From: Cyclobacterium marinum DSM 745 | Lineage (GTDB): Bacteria > Bacteroidota > Bacteroidia > Cytophagales > Cyclobacteriaceae | Assembly: GCF_000222485.1 (NCBI RefSeq) | Contig: NC_015914.1 | Location: 6,157,274 to 6,221,273, forward strand | DNA: 64,000 bases | Direction of reading: 5' to 3' | Shown here: in pieces, positions 9,250 to 16,140 of the stretch | How the letters are laid out: every line of letters begins with the position of its first letter | Position numbering within the stretch: the stretch's first letter is position 1 | The notes under the pieces: model-generated | Database searches by the model: none | What the model was told of the DNA's origin: nothing | Seen by the model: the letters and a program-made list of their open reading frames with translations, nothing else | Position numbers and translations under genes: made by a program

Positions 9250-10455
9250 TTAAACATTTTCGCTTTGGAACAATGCAGGAATAGTTCGCAATAGTATTTT
9301 TATATCAAACCATATACTGAAATTTTTAACATAATCATTGTCAAGGCTTAATCGCTCTTCTTCAGACATAGCGCCCCTACCTCTTTTTTCAACTTGCCAA
9401 AGGCCGGTGATACCTGCAGGACCAAGAAATCTCAATGCATACTTGTCAGTGGTAATTTTTTCTGCTTCATATAAAGGCAATGGTCTATTTCCTACAAGGG
9501 ACATATCACCTCTCAAGACATTCCACAATTGGGGTAGTTCATCAATACTAGTATTTCTAATAAATTTACCAATTTTTGTTACGCGAGGATCATCTTTAAT
9601 TTTGATAAATGCTGCATCCTTATTACTGTCCTTTTTAGCCATGAGAATTTTTTCACAGACCATTTTATTGTCATCGTACATAGGTTGAAGACATCCACCA
9701 CCAGCTTGCTCACAAAATTCGCAAAGCTCTTTTACCTCATTCACTAATTCTTTGGGTTTTACCTCCTCTTCTTCAATGGTCTCTTCTTCATTGTTGTACT
9801 GATTCAGATGCTTTAATTGCTGTAATTTTGCATCAGCATCAGGATCCATGGATCTAAATTTATAAAACTTAAAGATATTATACCCTGTCCCTACTCTATA
9901 AGAATAATAGAACACCGGTCCTCTAGACTCCAACTTAATTAAAATGGCTACAACTAAGAATAATGGCAACAAAACCAAAATAATAACTCCGGAAACTACA
10001 ATATCAAAAACTCTTTTAATAAAAGGTGTCTTTGACTCTTTGAGGGTAGTATATTCTTGAGCTTTCTTATTCGTTGTAGGATGTTTCAACTGAAACTCCA
10101 GCCGGGATCTCAATTGTTTGGCTCTGATAGGTTTTAAGATAAAATCCGTAACCCCTGAAGAGATGGCATTAACAATATCTTCAGGAGTAGCTTTATCAAC
10201 GATCATAAAAAAGGGCAAATTTCCGAAGCCCAATTTTTCTATGGTATTTTTCAAGGTTATTCCATGAACATCCATTAAAGAGGAATCACTAAGGATCATG
10301 CAGTACCCTTCCGGTGAACTAGAAAGTTGATTGTAAAAGATTATTCCATTAGAAAAAACATTGATGTCAAAAATTTCTCCTACAGCTTTATTTATCGCAT
10401 CAATTACTTCTTGATCCTCAGAAATCAAAGCAATTTTTTTATTTTCTTTATTCAT
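9250..10455 (-). CDS. Receiver domain-sugar phosphotransferase fusion (initiating enzyme, PglC/WcaJ type)
   Basis: A fusion of 401 residues. Residues 1-125 form a response-regulator receiver with acidic pair E13/D14, phospho-acceptor D57 and K108-P109; the usual Thr/Ser switch position is Asp (D87). Residues 145-401 are a bacterial sugar transferase that loads the first sugar-1-phosphate onto undecaprenyl phosphate: a membrane re-entrant helix at 148-173, KFYKFRSM near 196-203, the catalytic Asp-Glu pair in SIDELPQLWNVLRGDMSLVG (D305, E306) and GITGLWQV near 348-355. An insert at about 204-284 is acidic and holds four cysteines (245, 248, 255, 267). The start overlaps the end of the upstream free receiver by 8 bases. 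The receiver suggests that synthesis initiation is regulated by phosphorylation; the kinase is not in the window. Confidence 0.88.
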   Translation of the reverse strand: MNKENKKIALISEDQEVIDAINKAVGEIFDINVFSNGIIFYNQLSSSPEGYCMILSDSSLMDVHGITLKNTIEKLGFGNLPFFMIVDKATPEDIVNAISSGVTDFILKPIRAKQLRSRLEFQLKHPTTNKKAQEYTTLKESKTPFIKRVFDIVVSGVIILVLLPLFLVVAILIKLESRGPVFYYSYRVGTGYNIFKFYKFRSMDPDADAKLQQLKHLNQYNNEEETIEEEEVKPKELVNEVKELCEFCEQAGGGCLQPMYDDNKMVCEKILMAKKDSNKDAAFIKIKDDPRVTKIGKFIRNTSIDELPQLWNVLRGDMSLVGNRPLPLYEAEKITTDKYALRFLGPAGITGLWQVEKRGRGAMSEEERLSLDNDYVKNFSIWFDIKILLRTIPALFQSENV

Positions 10456-10855
10456 TTATTGAATCGATTGCAAATTTCCCTGTCCTCCTTAATATTGAAT
10501 TTATTCGGGCTTCAAGCTCTTTAGGGTTAAAAGGTTTAACCATAAAATCATCTGCGCCCATGTTCAATATATCAATTTTCTTTTCAGAGGAGTCTGTAGC
10601 AGAAAGAACGATTAGAGGAATGGAAGAGAAAAATCCACTTGAACGAACCATTTCAACAAATTCCGCTCCACTAATTTCCGGCATGTTTAAATCACAAATA
10701 ATTATATCAGGTAAATCACCCTCTTGCATACTTGCTATGGCATCTGCAGGTTTGTTGAATACCTTAACATCAAATTTACTTTTAAAATAATGCTGTATGA
10801 TTAGAAGAACAGAGGGTTCGTCATCTATACCAAAAATCTTATACTTATTTTTCAT
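10448..10855 (-). CDS. Single-domain response regulator (CheY-like)
   Basis: Stand-alone receiver of 135 residues with no output domain. Key residues are all present: D11/D12, phospho-acceptor D55 in IIICDLNMPEISG, S85 in LIVLSAT, and K107-P108 in FMVKPFNPKEL. It overlaps the start of the receiver-sugar transferase fusion by 8 bases, so the two are likely made together. It may act on the fusion or share its kinase, directly controlling exopolysaccharide initiation at the protein level. No histidine kinase or phosphotransfer protein is visible nearby. Confidence 0.88.
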   Translation of the reverse strand: MKNKYKIFGIDDEPSVLLIIQHYFKSKFDVKVFNKPADAIASMQEGDLPDIIICDLNMPEISGAEFVEMVRSSGFFSSIPLIVLSATDSSEKKIDILNMGADDFMVKPFNPKELEARINSILRRTGKFAIDSINE

Positions 10856-11044
10856 AGTTGCAAAAATTCATAATACCTATTTAAATACTAATAAAGGTAA
10901 AAACGAACCTGCAAATAAAAAAAGGATTTAATATTTAATTTCCTTATTTAATAAAATGATATGTCAAAAATATAACTTATAATTTTACAATATTTACAAA
11001 TTACAAAATATAGTATTCAAATAGCTAATTTTTGTATTTTAAAC

Positions 11045-11092
11045 AAAAATAAAAAAAATAAAAAAGCATTGCTCTTTTTTCAAGAACAATGC
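11045..11092 (-). terminator. Terminator after UDP-xylose synthase
   Basis: Read on the minus strand, a GCATTG...CAATGC hairpin with an inner TCTT/AAGA stem is followed by a long T-rich run. It lies just downstream of the UDP-xylose synthase stop codon. Confidence 0.7.
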
Positions 11093-11123
11093 CGTATTCA
11101 ATCGCTTAGGGATGACTCAATCC

Positions 11124-12071
11124 TTAAACATTATCTTCTTTTAAAATAAGGTCAAAATATTTAATGGTCTCAACCAAGCCCTCCTTTAACTGGACTTTTG
11201 GTTCCCAGCCCAATTCTTTCCTGGCTAAATCAATAATTGGTTTTCTTTGCATGGGATCATCCTGTGGCAGCGGTAGAAATTTAAGCTTGCTTTTTGAACC
11301 GGTTAGTTCCAAGACATTTTCAGCCAATTCGAGCATGGTAAATTCTACTGGGTTACCAATATTAATTGGCCCAATTACATCATCAGAGCTGTTCATCAAT
11401 TTATACATTCCAGAGATCAAATCGCTCACATATCCAAAACTCCTGGTTTGCATTCCATCTCCAAAGATGGTTATATCCTCCCCTTTCAATGCTTGGACAA
11501 TAAAATTACTCACAACTCGACCATCAGATGGGTGCATTCTAGGTCCATAGGTATTGAATATTCGCATAACCTTAATGCTTAAATCATGCTGCCTATGGTA
11601 ATCAAAAAATAATGTTTCCGCACATCTTTTTCCTTCATCATAACAGGCTCTAGGTCCGGTTACACTGACACTACCCTTATATGTTTCAGGTTGCGGATGT
11701 ATCTCTGGGTCCCCGTAAACCTCACTGGTACTGGCCTGTAAAATTTTTATTTTAAGCCTTTTTGCAAGGCCTAACATATTGATGGCACCAATCACACTTG
11801 TTTTGGTGGTTTGAACAGGGTCGAATTGATAATGAACAGGACTAGCAGGACAGGCAAGATTATAAATCTCATCTACCTCAACATACAATGGAAGCGTTAC
11901 ATCGTGTCTTAAAAATTCAAAATTCTTATTCTCCAATAAATGGTGAATATTTCTTCTTCTACCTGTAAAAAGATTATCGGCACAAATTACTTCATTGCCC
12001 TCCTCTAAAAGTTTGTCACAAAGATGGCTACCCAAAAACCCGGCTCCACCTGTTACTAAAATCCTTTTCAT
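11124..12071 (-). CDS. uxs: UDP-glucuronate decarboxylase (UDP-xylose synthase)
   Basis: Short-chain dehydrogenase/epimerase of 315 residues that converts UDP-glucuronate to UDP-xylose using bound NAD. It has the N-terminal glycine motif [10 protein letters not shown], the [10 protein letters not shown] loop, [10 protein letters not shown], the catalytic YxxxK in [11 protein letters not shown], and [20 protein letters not shown], the set that separates this enzyme from UDP-glucose 4-epimerase. It sits at the end of the exopolysaccharide cluster, 268 bases from the free receiver gene, and has its own terminator. Its substrate is made by the UDP-glucose dehydrogenase at 48.7 kb, so xylose is a plausible component of the polymer. 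Confidence 0.92.
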   Translation of the reverse strand: MKRILVTGGAGFLGSHLCDKLLEEGNEVICADNLFTGRRRNIHHLLENKNFEFLRHDVTLPLYVEVDEIYNLACPASPVHYQFDPVQTTKTSVIGAINMLGLAKRLKIKILQASTSEVYGDPEIHPQPETYKGSVSVTGPRACYDEGKRCAETLFFDYHRQHDLSIKVMRIFNTYGPRMHPSDGRVVSNFIVQALKGEDITIFGDGMQTRSFGYVSDLISGMYKLMNSSDDVIGPINIGNPVEFTMLELAENVLELTGSKSKLKFLPLPQDDPMQRKPIIDLARKELGWEPKVQLKEGLVETIKYFDLILKEDNV

Positions 12072-12247
12072 TTTATCAAAATAATTAGTTAAAAACTTGA
12101 AGTCTAAAATTGCTGTTGTCTAAAATCCAAAAATAATAATATATTTCCCATTCAAATAACTTTTTCTAAATGATCCCAATAATATACTTAAATTTATCTA
12201 TCAATTACTTAATTTAACCAATAAATCCATCAAAAACCTAAAACAAG

Positions 12248-13039
12248 ATGAAACACAATCCATGTACATTTAAGTTTTTTGCTTTATTTTTTCTTCTCAT
12301 TATAAGTTCCTTCTCTCTTAAAGCCCAAGATGGGAAAAAAGACTTGTATGAGTTAAGGGTTTACCATATAGCGAATCTTAAACAAGGGGAAGTAACTGAA
12401 AATTATTTAGAAAAGGCTTTTATACCGGCTGCCCATCGAGCAGGAGTTAAGAACGTTGGTGTTTTTAAACCATTACCCTCCGAGCCTGATGCAGGAAAAA
12501 AAATCTACGTTTTTCTCCCCTTTTCAAATTCAAAAGATTATTTCAGATTTCAAAGAAAAATAAAATCTGACCCCAAACATCAAGAAGAAGGTAAAACATT
12601 CATTCATGCAGCATTTGATAATCCTAGCTTTAGTAGGATTGAGACCTCTTTAATGCAAGCCTTTGAAACAAGACCTAGAATGGCTCTTCCGAAACTAAGT
12701 TCTCCTAAAAGTGAAAGGGTTTATGAATTAAGAAGTTATGAGTCTGCTACAGAAAGGCTTTACCACCAAAAAGTAAAAATGTTTAACGAAGGTGAAATTG
12801 ATATTTTTGATGAATTAAATTTCAACGGCATTTTTTATGGAGAGCCTTTGGCAGGTGCAAATATGCCTAACCTTGTATATTTGACAGCCTTTGAGAACAT
12901 GGAAGATAGGGATGCACACTGGGCCACCTTTAGTGATTATCCAGCTTGGTTGGCATTAAAGGCCAATAGTGAGTATGACAATACTGTTTCTAAAAATGAT
13001 AAAAGACTATTGCGACCAACTTCCTACTCAGATTTTTAA
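12248..13039 (+). CDS. Secreted NIPSNAP-family protein
   Basis: Protein of 263 residues with a Sec signal peptide (residues 1-26, hydrophobic FFALFFLLIISSFSL then KAQ cleavage region). The mature part has two ferredoxin-like NIPSNAP repeats, each opening with the family pattern: LYELRVYHIA near 33 and VYELRSYESA near 158. The biochemical role of bacterial NIPSNAP proteins is not settled. It stands alone, divergent from UDP-xylose synthase and followed by a strong terminator, so it is probably monocistronic. Confidence 0.85.
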   Translation: MKHNPCTFKFFALFFLLIISSFSLKAQDGKKDLYELRVYHIANLKQGEVTENYLEKAFIPAAHRAGVKNVGVFKPLPSEPDAGKKIYVFLPFSNSKDYFRFQRKIKSDPKHQEEGKTFIHAAFDNPSFSRIETSLMQAFETRPRMALPKLSSPKSERVYELRSYESATERLYHQKVKMFNEGEIDIFDELNFNGIFYGEPLAGANMPNLVYLTAFENMEDRDAHWATFSDYPAWLALKANSEYDNTVSKNDKRLLRPTSYSDF

Positions 13040-13050
13040 AATTACCAAAA

Positions 13051-13091
13051 GACAAAAGACCGAACATTTATTAAATGTTCGGTCTTTTGTC
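13051..13091. terminator. Strong bidirectional terminator
   Basis: A perfect 19-base-pair stem (GACAAAAGACCGAACATTT with its complement) and a three-base loop lies between the convergent NIPSNAP gene and the substrate-binding-like gene. A-rich and T-rich flanks lie inside the stem, so it could work in both directions. Confidence 0.75.
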
Positions 13092-13144
13092 TAATTGTTA
13101 AATACTCCTCTGCTATTCATTTATAAAAGGCATCACATAAGCAA

Positions 13145-14008
13145 TTAAGGATTTAAATTTTGAATAAATTCAGCAATGTCCATTTTTTCATCGATGAGCC
13201 CTAAACCCATTAAAGTTTCCAAAGTAATGCCAATTTCTTGACTTGGGACTTCAGCATCTTCTGCCCAAGTTGTCTGCCGGATCCAATCCCTCACATCTTC
13301 AGCCTCAAGCGAATAAGCTTTACTTATAGGCAGAACAAAACTTTCTTTGTCTTCCAAAATTTCCCTATTGATACTGTAAATTTCATTTAGAATTTTTTGA
13401 AGCAATTCTGGCTTATGCTCTAAAATTTTATCTGAAGCGACAATAACAAAACAAGGCCAAGGCGTGGGGATTTCCCCAACCCTTTTGAAAAGCCCTTGAT
13501 CTACCAAAGGTTTGGTTGTAAATTTTTCCCAAAGAAAAGCTTTAACTTTATTATCCTTAAATGATGAAATGGCACCATCTAGATTATTAATAATTTCAAA
13601 ATTGAGATCTTGAGGGTTCCAGCCTTCTCTTTTGGCAAGTAAAAAAGACATTAAATGAGAGCCTGATCCCTTTCTACTTACCAGAAATGGGGAAGATTTA
13701 AGATCATTAAGATTATTCACACCGGCCTCTGCAGGAACGTGAATCCCCCATACCAAAGGAGACTTGACATGGTACCCGATAATTTTTCCAGGGTTTCCGT
13801 CAATTTTATCTTTCAAAAAACTTTCGGTAAGTATGATGGCCAAATCAGTTGAATCGTTTCTAATGGCAGAATTCATTGCTCCAGATCCTCTGGACTCATC
13901 TTCCCAGACCAAATTCACCCCATCTTTTAAAAAAGGTTGTTCTTTAACCAATAGTTGCCAAGGGAAATTAAAATGCTCTGGTACCCCTGTAATCCTTATT
14001 TGTTCCAT
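13145..14008 (-). CDS. Cytoplasmic substrate-binding-like protein (Ca3427-like PBP2 fold)
   Basis: Protein of 287 residues resembling ABC-transporter substrate-binding proteins of the Ca3427-like group (type 2 periplasmic-binding fold). Landmarks are the N-terminal IRITGVPEHFNFPW, the SRGSGAMNSA and SRKGSGSHLMSF ligand-loop stretches, and WEKFTTKPLVDQG. I start it at the ATG at 14008; the frame also opens at a TTG at 14044, but the extension adds nothing family-like and a TATATTTG promoter-like box falls inside it. There is no signal peptide and no permease or ATPase next to it, so it probably binds a small ligand in the cytoplasm rather than serving a transporter. Ligand unknown. Confidence 0.7.
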   Translation of the reverse strand: MEQIRITGVPEHFNFPWQLLVKEQPFLKDGVNLVWEDESRGSGAMNSAIRNDSTDLAIILTESFLKDKIDGNPGKIIGYHVKSPLVWGIHVPAEAGVNNLNDLKSSPFLVSRKGSGSHLMSFLLAKREGWNPQDLNFEIINNLDGAISSFKDNKVKAFLWEKFTTKPLVDQGLFKRVGEIPTPWPCFVIVASDKILEHKPELLQKILNEIYSINREILEDKESFVLPISKAYSLEAEDVRDWIRQTTWAEDAEVPSQEIGITLETLMGLGLIDEKMDIAEFIQNLNP

Positions 14009-14132
14009 AAAACAAATATATAAAGGAAATTTTATAGTTTCCAACCCTAAATATTGCTTAGAAAAATAATGAAAAATTCGGTGAAAAAGTTTTTTTCAAT
14101 CAAATAATAAGGTAATTGTTCCACACTATTTA

Positions 14133-14140
14133 TATCTTTG
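14133..14140 (+). promoter_or_regulatory. Bacteroidota -7 promoter box upstream of fbaA
   Basis: TATCTTTG matches the TAnnTTTG -7 consensus of Bacteroidota and lies about 68 bases before the aldolase start codon. A TTTG -33 element at the usual spacing is not clear. Confidence 0.45.
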
Positions 14141-14207
14141 AATTCCTAATCAATTACTTTGGTGGATTGATGCGGATCAAATTTAATACAACCATAAATT
14201 ATTTAAT

Positions 14208-15269
14208 ATGAAATTCAAACCTGGAGTAAAGTACGGCGAAGAGCTTAAAGACCTATTGGCCTATGCCAAAGAAAGTGAATTTGCAATGCCAGCAGTTAAC
14301 TGTATCAACAGTAATACTGTGAACGCTGTTTTAGAAACCGCAAAAAGGGTCAACTCCCCGGTAATGATTCAGTTTTCAAATGGCGGTGCTCAGTTTTATG
14401 CTGGCAAAGGCCTTCCTAATGACAAGCAACAAGCATCTGTGGCAGGTGGTGTTTCCGGTGCCCTGCATGTACATAAAATGGCTCAAGTATATGGTGTCCC
14501 TGTGGTTTTACACACAGATCACGCAGCAAAAAAATTACTACCTTGGATAGATGGTTTACTTGCTGAAGGTAAAGCTTATTATGAAGCCTACAAAAGACCT
14601 CTTTTCAGCTCTCATATGTTGGATTTATCTGAAGAGTCTATAGAGGAGAATATCGAAACCTCTGTTAAATATTTCAAGGAGTTTGCCAAAATAAAAATGG
14701 CTATTGAAATCGAACTTGGTGTAACTGGTGGAGAAGAAGATGGCGTGGACAATACAGAGGTTGACAGCTCAAAACTTTATACACAACCTGAAGAAGTAGC
14801 TTATGCTTATGAAGAGTTGAAAAAAGTAGACGATTTGTTTACTGTTGCTGCTGCCTTTGGTAATGTCCATGGTGTATACAAACCGGGTAATGTTTCATTG
14901 AAACCTATAATTTTGAAAAATTCTCAAGATTATATCAATGAGAAATTCGGAACTACTGGCAAACCTGTGAACTTCGTATTCCATGGTGGATCAGGGTCTA
15001 CTGTAGAAGAAATTAGAGAAGCCAATGGCTACGGGTCTGTAAAAATGAATATTGATACCGATCTTCAGTGGGCATTCTGGGAAGGTGTATTGAAATACTA
15101 CCATAGCAAAGAAGGTTACCTTCAAACCCAATTAGGAAATCCTGAAGGAGCAGACAATCCTAACAAAAAGTCTTATGACCCTAGGGTATGGCTTAGAAAA
15201 GGTGAAGAGAACTTCAGCAAAAGATTAGAACTTGCCTTCGATATGCTTAATGCATTGGATAGAAATTAA
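14208..15269 (+). CDS. fbaA: Class II fructose-bisphosphate aldolase
   Basis: Zinc-dependent aldolase of 353 residues for glycolysis and gluconeogenesis (fructose 1,6-bisphosphate to glyceraldehyde 3-phosphate and dihydroxyacetone phosphate). Diagnostic parts are VLHTDHAA (catalytic Asp and zinc His), IEIELGVTGGEEDGVD, AAAFGNVHGVY (zinc His), FHGGSGST (phosphate binding and zinc His) and KMNIDTDLQWAFW. Length and motif order match the long type A enzymes such as E. coli FbaA. It is a single gene with a TAnnTTTG-type box upstream and a hairpin terminator immediately after the stop. Confidence 0.95.
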   Translation: MKFKPGVKYGEELKDLLAYAKESEFAMPAVNCINSNTVNAVLETAKRVNSPVMIQFSNGGAQFYAGKGLPNDKQQASVAGGVSGALHVHKMAQVYGVPVVLHTDHAAKKLLPWIDGLLAEGKAYYEAYKRPLFSSHMLDLSEESIEENIETSVKYFKEFAKIKMAIEIELGVTGGEEDGVDNTEVDSSKLYTQPEEVAYAYEELKKVDDLFTVAAAFGNVHGVYKPGNVSLKPIILKNSQDYINEKFGTTGKPVNFVFHGGSGSTVEEIREANGYGSVKMNIDTDLQWAFWEGVLKYYHSKEGYLQTQLGNPEGADNPNKKSYDPRVWLRKGEENFSKRLELAFDMLNALDRN

Positions 15270-15294
15270 ATTTAGAAATTAATAATTGATTGTT

Positions 15295-15323
15295 AAAGCT
15301 GCCCTTTTTGGGTAGCTTTTTTT
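15295..15323 (+). terminator. fbaA terminator
   Basis: AAGCTGCCC pairs with GGGTAGCTT (one G-U pair) across a T-rich loop and is followed by a run of seven T, 25 bases after the aldolase stop codon. Confidence 0.8.
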
Positions 15324-15679
15324 GTTTTAGATTTTTTGAAATCCCCTCTAAAGCTGTCACCTAATGATTTATTATTTGGCAATTGACTCTATTTAAAATG
15401 GGGTCTCAACTTACAAATCTTCTTAATTCACCATCTTATAATTTTGGGACCATGCTTTTTGATCCCGATTATAAAACTAAACTTGCCTGCTGTTCCAGTT
15501 ACTGCATGCCTTTGCGAGCCGATTTCATATTTTTTTTTAACTTTATCGCTTTTCAACTATCTGCCAAAATAGTTAACTTTGATCTACAGGCCTTAAGTAA
15601 TTCAACTTTTTTAGTGCGCAATTTAATTGACTTAATTTGCGTTTTATAATAAATTAACAAACCTTAAAACAAAAATACT
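15324..15679. other. Gene-free stretch before the toxin-antitoxin remnant
   Basis: About 356 bases with no convincing gene. An 88-codon open frame starting at 15383 begins with a non-ATG codon and has no family-like pattern, so I do not call it. Confidence 0.5.
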
Positions 15680-15876
15680 ATAAAGGAAGTAACTCTTAAA
15701 ATACCAGATAAAAAGCTTGCCTTCTTTATGGAACTTATCAACCAACTGGGCTTTGAAGTGTTTGAAGAAACAAAGGTCCCCAGGAACATAAATCAATAGT
15801 GCGAGAGCGAATCAAAACAGCCAAAGCGGAAGACATGGTTGAATGGAAGGTAGCTCGCAAGCAATTCACTTTATAG
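15680..15876 (+). pseudogene. Broken antitoxin gene (RelE/ParE-type pair)
   Basis: The sequence reads as a Bacteroidota-type antitoxin in two frames. From 15680 it encodes KEVTLKIPDKKLAFFMEL and INQLGFEVFEE, then hits a stop at 15797. The -1 frame picks up the expected C-terminus, HKSIVRERIKTAKAEDMVEW then KVARKQFTL, ending with a stop at 15874. The codon at the expected start is ATA, not ATG. A lost start plus a frameshift between about 15765 and 15787 means no intact antitoxin can be made. It lies 13 bases before the toxin remnant, as in intact pairs. Confidence 0.7.
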
Positions 15877-15889
15877 GAAAGTCCTAAAA

Positions 15890-16120
15890 ATGGCTTATAG
15901 CTTAGTCATTGACCCCAGGGCTATCAAGGATATTCAGGAAGCTATTGACTATTACGAAGAACAACAAGCTGGAATTGGGATATATGCGCCAATTAAAAAA
16001 TCAATAAAACTATTAAATCATTATCATGTTTTACAGTGGAAGTGGACACTAAAAAAGCACCGAGTAGAAACCCGATGCTTTTTAACTTTTCCCATTTTTT
16101 CAAGTCAAATATGTTCTTGA
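15890..16120 (+). pseudogene. Truncated, frameshifted RelE/ParE-family toxin remnant
   Basis: The ATG at 15890 starts a clear RelE/ParE toxin N-terminus: YSLVIDPRAIKDIQEAIDYY followed by EEQQAGIG. After about residue 28 the similarity stops. In another frame, near 16017-16050, the piece CFTVEVDTKK matches the later HFTV-type strand of such toxins. An internal deletion and a frameshift have therefore removed the middle of the protein, and the end runs into the terminator at 16051. The whole pair is a fossil. Intact members are ribosome-dependent or gyrase-directed toxins of about 95-100 residues. Confidence 0.7.
16051..16083. terminator. Terminator for the 16141-19310 gene group (also works on +)
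   Basis: On the minus strand AAAAAGCATCGGGT pairs with ACTCGGTGCTTTTT across TTCT, with G-U pairs, giving an A/T-flanked hairpin 58 bases after the hydrolase stop. Its symmetric flanks make it bidirectional. Confidence 0.75.
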
Positions 16121-16140
16121 AATTGAAACAATACCCTTGC

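Noticed and set aside
9338-9688. 116-codon plus-strand open frame opposite the sugar transferase
   Set aside because: It is the reverse-strand shadow of a strongly conserved enzyme, with no family-like pattern of its own.
15383-15649. 88-codon open frame after fbaA
   Set aside because: Non-ATG start, odd composition and no recognisable motif; it lies in decayed intergenic DNA.
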